Shown here: positions 1 through 5,139 of the stretch, piece after piece
Layout of the letters: each line of letters opens with the position of its first letter
How positions within the stretch are numbered: the stretch's first letter is position 1
Assembly (NCBI GenBank): GCA_021161085.1
Contig: JAGHBH010000088.1
Coordinates: 1-10,158 of the forward strand
From: Thermoplasmata archaeon
GTDB taxonomy: Archaea; Thermoplasmatota; Thermoplasmata; JAGHBH01
DNA length: 10,158 nt
Reading direction: 5' to 3'
The notes under the pieces: model-generated
The model's input: only the letters and a program-made list of their open reading frames with translations
The model's database searches: none
What the model was told of the DNA's origin: nothing
Translations under genes and position numbers: made by a program

Positions 1-502
1 CCCGCATGTAATCCCTGTCGCCATAGCACCTCACCCTTATCCCCCATCTCCTGTAGAAATCCAGCCAATCCCCTCCCCGGAGAAGTGCTTTGAACCCCGT
101 TTTGAGCGCTCCTTCTATGAAATCGTCCCCCCTCTCCAGGTTCTCGTGGTTCAGGATGGGAGAGAATACAGTATTCGCCCCGTGTTCGAACAACACTCTC
201 ATGTTATCCAGAAACATCCTGTGCTCGAACGAGGCGTATCTCTCGTGAAAATTCTCCTCGGATGGGTCCAGATCGAACCAGATTATGGCCGCCCGGCGGG
301 TGCCGTCGGGCATGAAAACCAGCGACTCCCCCCGGCCCAGATATGCCGCTATCTCCCTGACTTCCCCGGGAGCCAGCGAGAGGAACATCTCTCGGGCCTC
401 TGGCGAGGAGGGTCCCACCTCCATCATCCGGGCCAGAGGCCGGGGCATCTCGCTCCCACCCATCTCCGGCCTCTCATGACCGCCGGTCGTTTCATACTCC
501 AT
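1..502 (-). CDS. Rv3378c-like cis-prenyltransferase-fold diterpene synthase/phosphatase (3' end outside window)
   Basis: The gene reads leftward from an ATG at 502 and runs off the window at base 1, giving 167 residues. Residues 65-70 read PDGTRR, 103-107 VLFEHG-like, 112-116 VFSPI, 122-129 LERGDDFI, and 148-162 a FYRRWGIRVRCYGD block. From memory these align in order and spacing with M. tuberculosis Rv3378c (FDGTRR, MLFEHG, VISPI, LLDRGDRYI, FYKEHEVHVLFYGD), which is about 296 aa, so some 130 residues are missing. Rv3378c has the (Z)-prenyltransferase fold but converts tuberculosinyl diphosphate to tuberculosinol/isotuberculosinol or attaches it to adenosine; its Asp34 corresponds to D66 here. 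The start lies 17 bp after the MFS stop, with only a weak GAGG upstream. Internal ATGs (codons 26, 27, 39) would give N-termini closer to the Rv3378c length. Being in one operon with a class II diterpene cyclase strongly supports the assignment. The actual product and acceptor are unknown. Confidence 0.82.
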   Translation of the reverse strand, partial: MEYETTGGHERPEMGGSEMPRPLARMMEVGPSSPEAREMFLSLAPGEVREIAAYLGRGESLVFMPDGTRRAAIIWFDLDPSEENFHERYASFEHRMFLDNMRVLFEHGANTVFSPILNHENLERGDDFIEGALKTGFKALLRGGDWLDFYRRWGIRVRCYGDRDYMR

Positions 503-519
503 CGGAGCCCTCGAGCCGT

Positions 520-1662
520 TCAAGCCAACACCTCCCTGGGAACCTCATGTATCCTTTTCCTGGAGTGCAGCAGCAGGAGGGTCATCCCCCCTCCCACGGC
601 GAGAGAGACGAAAAGCGTGGTTCTGGACATATACACGGCAGCGGCCAGCAGACCGGCCAGAACATCCCCGCCGTATCTCGCCATGTTGTACGCTCCCGAG
701 GAGGTGCCCAGCAGCCGGTCCGGTGTGCGGAAAGACAGTGCGCTGGCCACTATGGGGTCCAGAAGGCCGGCCCCCGCAAAGAAGAGGCCGACCCCGAACA
801 TGGCCACGGGCAATATACCGGTGGGGAGGAGGAGGCCTCCCCCCAGCAATAGGATGGCCGAGGCGGAAAGAGATGCAGATAGACCCATCCCGGCGACCAG
901 CCTGTGAGACGCCCAGGTAAGCAGAAGGCCCATCAAAAACACGGGCAAAACGAACAGCCAGTATCTGTCGTCCCCCACCAGGGAGCCTATTATCACGGGC
1001 AGCGAGAGTATGACCAGGGACAGGGAAGCCCTGAGGGAGAGACCGGATAATATCACCCGCCAGGGGAGAAGAGAGAGGTCTCCCCTTCTGGAAAACACTT
1101 CCCCGGATTGGTCTGAAAGGGTGGGGGATGACTCCATGAAGAGGAGCACGTCCGCAAACGAAACCACCCCCAGGGAGCCGACCAGGAAAAAGAGAAAACG
1201 CCCTCCGGCCAGGAAGAAGACCGCCGGACCCAAGGCCGCCCCCGCTATGAAAGCCACACCCGTCAGAAAAGATAACACCGACATGTTTTTTGCCTTGGAA
1301 TCCAGATCGCCGGAGAATCCGGCCAGGGCCATGGCAGGCGTGGCCACGACACCCAGACCCTGGACCGCACGGCCGACAAAAAGCGAACCGACATCCCAGG
1401 CTGCCCCGGTTATGAAGCTGCCCGCAGAAAAGAGGGCAAGGGAGAGGAGGAACACCTTTCTACCCCCCCACTTGTCAACCAGCCTCCCGTAGGGCACCTG
1501 CATCACCATCTGGATGAGACCGGTTATGGAAAACGCCGCTCCCACGGCGAGGAGGGAGGGAGTGAACTCCAGACCGTAGAGGAAAAACACCGGCAGTGCC
1601 ATGGCCTTGCCCAGACGGGGCAGGGAAGCGGCCAAACCGACCACCCGGGCATCCGTCCTCAT
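520..1662 (-). CDS. Major facilitator superfamily transporter, candidate diterpenoid exporter
   Basis: This 380-residue protein is almost entirely hydrophobic, with about 12 predicted membrane segments. After the second segment it carries the MFS motif A loop (G59-R-L-V-D-K-W-G-G-R-K69), and a GRAVQGLG stretch (97-104) sits in segment 4, as in drug:H+ antiporter-like MFS proteins. It has a hydrophilic central loop (about 177-200) separating the two six-helix halves, and a basic C-terminus. The ATG overlaps the cyclase stop in an ATGA (1659-1662), and the message has a purine-rich GGGAGGGG ribosome site just upstream, so it is translationally coupled. Lying between the two diterpene enzymes, it probably moves the pathway product or an intermediate across the membrane. 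That substrate is inferred from context only; the sequence itself supports 'MFS efflux-type'. Confidence 0.85.
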   Translation of the reverse strand: MRTDARVVGLAASLPRLGKAMALPVFFLYGLEFTPSLLAVGAAFSITGLIQMVMQVPYGRLVDKWGGRKVFLLSLALFSAGSFITGAAWDVGSLFVGRAVQGLGVVATPAMALAGFSGDLDSKAKNMSVLSFLTGVAFIAGAALGPAVFFLAGGRFLFFLVGSLGVVSFADVLLFMESSPTLSDQSGEVFSRRGDLSLLPWRVILSGLSLRASLSLVILSLPVIIGSLVGDDRYWLFVLPVFLMGLLLTWASHRLVAGMGLSASLSASAILLLGGGLLLPTGILPVAMFGVGLFFAGAGLLDPIVASALSFRTPDRLLGTSSGAYNMARYGGDVLAGLLAAAVYMSRTTLFVSLAVGGGMTLLLLHSRKRIHEVPREVLA

Positions 1663-3389
1663 CTCTCTCCCCTCCCGATGCCGTTATCTCCTACCGGCGA
1701 AGTAGGAGGCGTGCCGGACTGCATCTCACTTCCGTCCCCTCTCTCGGGGCGCCCGGAGCGGAATAACCCGCCGGAGAACCCTGCCAGATCGGCCACACCG
1801 GGAGTCGCCAGAGAGGTCTCAGGAGAGACCACACCTCCCGGATTGGTTCCCCCGGAAAGGAACACATCGTTCAAGGTATGGGAGAACATCCACTCGTGGG
1901 ACGATATACCAAGTCTCCTGGCACCGGTGTACAGAACGCTCACTATGAGCGAGTCAACAACCACCGTGGGAGTGTAGAGACCCTTTCCCACCCACAATTC
2001 TTCCCTCTCTCCCCCTATATTCCGCATCAAGAAATCCATGCCCGCTGACAGCACCCCATCATCAAGTATCTCGCCGGTTTCCATTTCGTATGAAAAGAGA
2101 GCCTGGAGGGCATAGGAGGTCTCCTCCAGCGTGGATTTGGTGAAACCCCATCCCCCGTCAGGGTTCTGCGTTGACAAGAGCCACCCGACGGGCCTCTCCA
2201 CCAGGCTGTCACCCAGAGGTGCCAGGGCCAGAACAGCATGTCCGGTGGGATAATAGGGAGAGATGTGCCATTTGTCCGCCCAGAACCCCTCTCCATGAAT
2301 GCTCTTTCCCAGAAAACGCACTATCTTGTCAACCACCTCGTCCCTACGGGGATAGTCATAAAACCGCTGGACCGCATGGAGGATGTGGATGTTGGTGCTC
2401 ACGGAGGGGTTCATCTCTCCGGGAAAACAGATGAAATAGTCCTCATTTTCATAGCTTTCCAACGCCCTGGGATTGGCAGGGCAATGAAACTCTCTGAGGA
2501 CATAGAGAGCAAGGGCGGTATCGTCCCCGTCGGCCAACCGTGTCCATGATGTCCAGGATATTCCTCTCTCTTTCATGCCCGAGAGAAGGTGGTCGAGATG
2601 CGGCGGGAAAGTGTACTCAACAGGCACATTTGCCTGGAGAAAGTTGTAGATGACCCATATCTTCTCGAAAGCATCTATGGGATATTGGGGGGGTATTCCT
2701 CCATCTATACTGGCACGACGAACACGGAACACATATTTCCACGCGTCTTCCCTGCCTGTAGCCATGGCCAGAAAGACCGTGGCCGATGGAGAAGAAAGGA
2801 CCGAACCGTTGACCAGTGGCATGGATGCGGCTCTCTCCCTGTCCAAATCGCCGGCCAGCCCTTCTAAAGAGTTGGTTAGAGAAGAGAGGCCGGTGTATAT
2901 GTCCTCTGGGGGTATGCTCTCCAACCTTCTCTCCCTCAGCCTCCGGTAAGGAGAGACCAGGTGGAAAGGCAGGGAAAAACCCTTCTCCTCCGCCTCGTCC
3001 ATGAGCGCCGGGAAGAGGACCTCGAAACCTATGGTATCCACCTTTTCCAATGACAGGCGTGGTATGGCGTCCCAGAGGAATGACTCCGCCTTTTTAACCG
3101 CCGTGGCCTGAAGAACCCTGCCCCTTCCATCCCCCCCTCTGGGACCCCCGAGGGCAGTCAGGACGGAAAGAGTGGATATCACCCGGTCGTGGACCATGGG
3201 AATGCTCCCTCCCCAGCTGCCGTCCTCTCTCTGCCCCCTCAGAAGCCAGTCTGTACACCTATGAAACATGGGCCAGCCTTCCATATACGCCGCCCTGGCA
3301 AACCAAGCGGTCTCATAAGGTATGCCGGTCACTTCGCCCAGTTCCATCCGGTCCACGATCCTTTTCGACACGAACTCTATCTCTTCCAT
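1659..3389 (-). CDS. Class II diterpene cyclase (geranylgeranyl diphosphate cyclase, Rv3377c/copalyl diphosphate synthase type)
   Basis: The 576-residue protein shows the class II terpene cyclase aspartate motif D287-G-D-D290 followed by TA, the proton-donating DxDD(T/A) signature. An N-terminal PYETAWFAR (24-32) matches the YDTAW signature of diterpene cyclases and is followed by a QW-type repeat QREDGSWGG (53-61). A second QW repeat, QNPDGGWGF, is at 408-416. YDTAW plus DxDD marks GGPP-type class II cyclases rather than squalene-hopene cyclases. No class I DDxxD or NSE/DTE motif is seen, so it should only cyclise and leave the diphosphate in place. The expected substrate is GGPP, which archaea make for lipids; the product could be a copalyl, halimadienyl or related diphosphate. 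Residues from about 513 form a G/P/S-rich, probably disordered tail, making it longer than Rv3377c (about 501 aa). The ATG at 3389 has a GGTG 7 nt upstream. The next gene overlaps by 4 bp. Confidence 0.9.
   Translation of the reverse strand: MEEIEFVSKRIVDRMELGEVTGIPYETAWFARAAYMEGWPMFHRCTDWLLRGQREDGSWGGSIPMVHDRVISTLSVLTALGGPRGGDGRGRVLQATAVKKAESFLWDAIPRLSLEKVDTIGFEVLFPALMDEAEEKGFSLPFHLVSPYRRLRERRLESIPPEDIYTGLSSLTNSLEGLAGDLDRERAASMPLVNGSVLSSPSATVFLAMATGREDAWKYVFRVRRASIDGGIPPQYPIDAFEKIWVIYNFLQANVPVEYTFPPHLDHLLSGMKERGISWTSWTRLADGDDTALALYVLREFHCPANPRALESYENEDYFICFPGEMNPSVSTNIHILHAVQRFYDYPRRDEVVDKIVRFLGKSIHGEGFWADKWHISPYYPTGHAVLALAPLGDSLVERPVGWLLSTQNPDGGWGFTKSTLEETSYALQALFSYEMETGEILDDGVLSAGMDFLMRNIGGEREELWVGKGLYTPTVVVDSLIVSVLYTGARRLGISSHEWMFSHTLNDVFLSGGTNPGGVVSPETSLATPGVADLAGFSGGLFRSGRPERGDGSEMQSGTPPTSPVGDNGIGRGER
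1688..1708. repeat. Perfect hairpin in the cyclase tail, just before the MFS ribosome site
   Basis: CTCCTAC (1688-1694) and GTAGGAG (1702-1708) are perfect complements around a 7-nt spacer. In the minus-strand message the hairpin ends about 25 nt before the MFS ATG, next to its GGGAGGGG ribosome site. The CTCC of the 5' arm could also pair with that site. It may modulate coupled translation; this is inference from one hairpin. Confidence 0.4.
1814..1829. repeat. Second perfect inverted repeat in the cyclase C-terminal tail
   Basis: GGTCTC (1814-1819) and GAGACC (1824-1829) flank a 4-nt AGGA loop, an RNA-hairpin geometry. It lies in the DNA encoding the low-complexity C-terminal tail of the diterpene cyclase, about 105 bp from the other hairpin. 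A function is not evident and chance is possible. Confidence 0.3.
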
Positions 3390-3412
3390 CTTTTCACACC
3401 GTCCTCTCCCAT

Positions 3413-3427
3413 TCCTCCCTGGGAGGA
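3413..3427. repeat. 15-bp palindrome between the KaiC-like gene and the cyclase gene
   Basis: TCCTCCC (3413-3419), one T, then GGGAGGA (3421-3427): a perfect 7-bp inverted repeat in the 63-bp gap ahead of the cyclase ATG (3389). I see no TATA box in the gap, so the cyclase is probably read from the upstream promoter. The element could be an operator, a processing hairpin or a short pause site. On the message its 3' arm contains GGGAGG followed at once by an out-of-frame ATG (3412) opening an 11-codon ORF that ends at 3377 inside the cyclase start. Confidence 0.4.
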
Positions 3428-3452
3428 TTTGAGGAGAGGAACGATGACCAAC

Positions 3453-4148
3453 TCAGTCTATGATCTCCCCCCTGAGGGCGAGACCTTCACCGGTGACCTC
3501 CAGCAGATGGGGGGTGAGGGAATGCTTGACCCCCCTCATCTTCTTCACCTCCAGATACCTGCATTTTCCCTCCTCCCGCTTCATGACCCCCAGCTCTATT
3601 ATCCCGTCCGCCAGAAAGAACTCGTCCCTGGGGGTGTTGTCCACCTTTTCCATGATCAGGAAAGAGGTTATTCCATTCTTCCTAAGACGCTGAAACATCT
3701 GTTCCACCCTCATCCTGAACCGTCTGTCGTTGCTGGAGAGAATATAGAAAGCGTTGAGAGAGTCCAGGGCGAGCATCACCGGCCTGTCGCTGCCCCTCTT
3801 TGTTATATCCTTTATTCTGGAAAACACCATCTCGGCAGCCTCATCGGCCATGAAAGAGATGTTGTAATTCAGCTCCCATTTCAGGGACGCAAAATCCACC
3901 ATCTCTATCATATCGTCATCCGGCTCTACGCCCACGCTCTTCAGATTGCTCAAAAGCGTCTCCGGCGGCTGTTCCAGCGTGATGTATATTGACTTGCCCC
4001 CTTCTCCCTTTTTCCCGGCGGCCAGCATCAGTGAATAGACGAAAGTGCTCTTCAGCGTCCCGGGTTCCCCGGTCACCAGTATCACCCATCCCTGCGGCGG
4101 CTCCTCCCTCATCACTCTTTCCATACCGGGTATGGCCTCTATTATCAT
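3453..4148 (-). CDS. KaiC-like RecA-superfamily ATPase (single domain)
   Basis: This 231-residue protein has a Walker A motif GEPGTLKST (27-35), a KaiC-typical YITLEQPPE (55-63) with a candidate catalytic glutamate at E60, and a Walker B strand VMLALDS (124-130, D129). A KKMRGVKHS segment (202-210) near the C-terminus is typical of archaeal KaiC-family proteins. It is one ATPase domain, not the doubled domain of cyanobacterial KaiC. The start overlaps the RHH gene stop in an ATGA (4145-4148) and has a strong GAGGTGA ribosome site 4 nt before the ATG, so the two are coupled and probably work together. Such archaeal ATPases are thought to act in signal transduction or regulation, often beside DNA-binding proteins; the precise role is unknown. 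It lies 63 bp upstream of the diterpene cyclase and likely shares its transcript. Confidence 0.8.
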   Translation of the reverse strand: MIIEAIPGMERVMREEPPQGWVILVTGEPGTLKSTFVYSLMLAAGKKGEGGKSIYITLEQPPETLLSNLKSVGVEPDDDMIEMVDFASLKWELNYNISFMADEAAEMVFSRIKDITKRGSDRPVMLALDSLNAFYILSSNDRRFRMRVEQMFQRLRKNGITSFLIMEKVDNTPRDEFFLADGIIELGVMKREEGKCRYLEVKKMRGVKHSLTPHLLEVTGEGLALRGEIID

Positions 4149-4564
4149 GCTTTCACCTCTGTATAGCCCAATTCTTCGGTGAGGGGGAGCAGGGCGTCAG
4201 GGGGGAGGAGTCTTTTAACCGTCTGGAGAAGGTCCTGGGCGAACTCCTCCGTGACCGCCCAACGCGACAGTTCCCTTAGGGAGAGACCGTGCTGCCTACA
4301 TTTCTCCTGAAGGATTCCCCTGGATATATTGGGGGGCAGATATTCACTTATCATATCAACCAGACGGGAAGAGAAGGGACTGAGGTCCTCGCTTTCTTTC
4401 TCATCCAGATACTCTTTCACGGACTCGTTGACTATCTCTTTGAGGGTTCTGTGGTTATTTATACAGTAGATTTTCGCTCTTTTCAAAAGATCCTCTTCCA
4501 GATATATAGTGGTGCGCCTATACAACCTCCTCTTACCCATGTCCGTTTCGGCATCTGGAGTCAT
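4145..4564 (-). CDS. Ribbon-helix-helix DNA-binding protein, putative operon regulator
   Basis: The 139-residue protein begins with a basic arm (KRRLYRRT, 11-18), then the beta strand TTIYL (18-22) and two helices (about 23-33 and 40-55, with RTLKEIVNESVKEYL), the standard ribbon-helix-helix fold. Residues 65-139 form a helical domain that I do not recognise; it may bind an effector or the KaiC-like partner. The ATG at 4564 lies 31 bp from the centre of a good TATA box, so the message could be leaderless or nearly so; an ATG at 4540 (MGKRRLYRR) is the alternative. It is the first gene of the five-gene set ending in the diterpene enzymes. By analogy with other RHH repressors it may bind the repeats upstream and control its own operon; this is inference. 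Confidence 0.78.
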   Translation of the reverse strand: MTPDAETDMGKRRLYRRTTIYLEEDLLKRAKIYCINNHRTLKEIVNESVKEYLDEKESEDLSPFSSRLVDMISEYLPPNISRGILQEKCRQHGLSLRELSRWAVTEEFAQDLLQTVKRLLPPDALLPLTEELGYTEVKA

Positions 4565-4589
4565 GGGAAGAAATATATGTCACCTCTTT

Positions 4590-4600
4590 CTATATAAATC
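4590..4600 (-). promoter_or_regulatory. TATA-box promoter of the RHH-KaiC-diterpene operon
   Basis: On the minus strand the bases read GATTTATATAG, a strong archaeal TATA match, in an AT-rich patch inside GC-rich DNA. It is centred 31 bp from the ATG at 4564, fitting a start of transcription at or just before that codon. A second AT-rich element (CATATATTT, 4571-4579) lies 35 bp from the alternative ATG at 4540. I find no other convincing TATA box before the cyclase, MFS or cis-prenyltransferase-like genes. Confidence 0.65.
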
Positions 4601-4620
4601 TGTTGTCATCAATATGTCTA

Positions 4621-4641
4621 AATTAGGCTAAATGCTTAATT
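4621..4641. repeat. Imperfect inverted repeat upstream of the operon promoter, operator candidate
   Basis: AATTAGGC (4621-4628) and GCTTAATT (4634-4641) pair at 7 of 8 positions across a 5-nt spacer. The element lies about 20-50 bp upstream of the TATA box of the RHH gene, in a 106-bp AT-rich gap. Its position suits an activator or regulator site, possibly for the RHH protein or the winged-helix protein next door. Confidence 0.35.
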
Positions 4642-4670
4642 CATATTCAAATTGTGGTTACGGACCCCGT

Positions 4671-4997
4671 TCATGGCATGTTGACCAGCGGTACCTCTTT
4701 TTTCCTGCCGTCGGACATCTCCAGCTCCGCCACCAGACGACCGTTGCGAAACTCTATCCTGGCCTGCTTCAACAGTGAACGATATACCTTTATCTTCTTG
4801 CCCTGAAGACCCATCCTCTCACCCGAGCACTCCAGCAAACCCGCCTTCTCCAGCGAATGTATCCTCCGATAGCATGCTGCTATGGGAATCTCCAGCTCCC
4901 TGCTCAACGTCAGAGCGTCCATCTCCCGGCCGTAGGTGGCCATCAATATCTTGGCAGCGTACTCATCCGTGAGCAGTCTTGCCGGTTCATCCGTCAT
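4671..4997 (-). CDS. ArsR-like winged helix-turn-helix regulator
   Basis: The 108-residue protein has helices at about 9-22 and 28-36 (DALTLSRELEIPI) and a recognition helix at 38-52 (PIAACYRRIHSLEKAGLL), followed by a wing (about 53-76: LECSGERMGLQGKKIKVYRS). This is the pattern of archaeal ArsR-type winged-helix transcription factors. No metal-binding cysteine cluster is visible, so the signal is unknown. The C-terminal 30 residues form a short beta-like basic/acidic extension. I chose the ATG at 4997 because GGAGGTG lies exactly 7 nt upstream and the HTH begins soon after; the longer reading from 5126 uses a GTG, lacks a ribosome site and spans the promoter. It lies between the diterpene operon and the GvpD-like ATPase gene and could regulate either. 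Confidence 0.75.
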   Translation of the reverse strand: MTDEPARLLTDEYAAKILMATYGREMDALTLSRELEIPIAACYRRIHSLEKAGLLECSGERMGLQGKKIKVYRSLLKQARIEFRNGRLVAELEMSDGRKKEVPLVNMP

Positions 4998-5004
4998 GTT
5001 CCTA

Positions 5005-5011
5005 CACCTCC
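5005..5011 (-). promoter_or_regulatory. Shine-Dalgarno site fixing the winged-helix start
   Basis: The message reads GGAGGTG with 7 nt to the ATG at 4997. The same heptamer with the same spacing precedes the GvpD-like gene, supporting both start choices. Confidence 0.75.
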
Positions 5012-5030
5012 ATCCATCTACAGAGGGGAA

Positions 5031-5040
5031 AGTATAAAAG
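5031..5040 (-). promoter_or_regulatory. TATA-box promoter of the winged-helix gene
   Basis: The minus strand reads CTTTTATACT, centred about 38 bp from the ATG at 4997. Transcription would start near 5010 and leave a leader just long enough for the GGAGGTG ribosome site. The gene therefore need not depend on read-through from the GvpD-like gene upstream. Confidence 0.6.
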
Positions 5041-5056
5041 GGCCCCGACCGTGGTA

Positions 5057-5066
5057 TCAACGTTGA
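5057..5066. repeat. Perfect 10-bp palindrome upstream of the winged-helix promoter
   Basis: TCAACGTTGA is fully self-complementary. It lies about 25 bp upstream of the TATA box, a usual position for an activator or autoregulator site. A dimeric winged-helix protein encoded right next to it is the obvious candidate binder. A single 10-bp palindrome can arise by chance, so this is tentative. Confidence 0.4.
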
Positions 5067-5139
5067 ATATCCCGACTGATAATCTCCGCTGAAAATCATC
5101 GCACAGTCCTTCATCCAACATCCCACCTTGCCGCTCCCC

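Noticed and set aside
1..502. Ordinary undecaprenyl/dolichyl diphosphate synthase
   Set aside because: The opening motif is PDGTRR rather than MDGNxRW/MDGNRR, and the later blocks match Rv3378c better. A full sequence would settle it.
1..502. Claim that the product is tuberculosinyl-adenosine
   Set aside because: Acceptor and ring skeleton cannot be read from sequence, and the C-terminal half of the enzyme is outside the window.
146..907. Long plus-strand open frame opposite the cis-prenyltransferase-like and MFS genes
   Set aside because: Its translation is low-complexity and lacks motifs, and the minus-strand frames give clear family matches. The same holds for other open frames antisense to the cyclase, ATPases and PPAT.
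1659..3389. Squalene-hopene or oxidosqualene cyclase
   Set aside because: QW-like repeats are shared, but the N-terminal YETAW signature, few QW repeats and partnership with an Rv3378c-like enzyme point to a GGPP-using class II diterpene cyclase.
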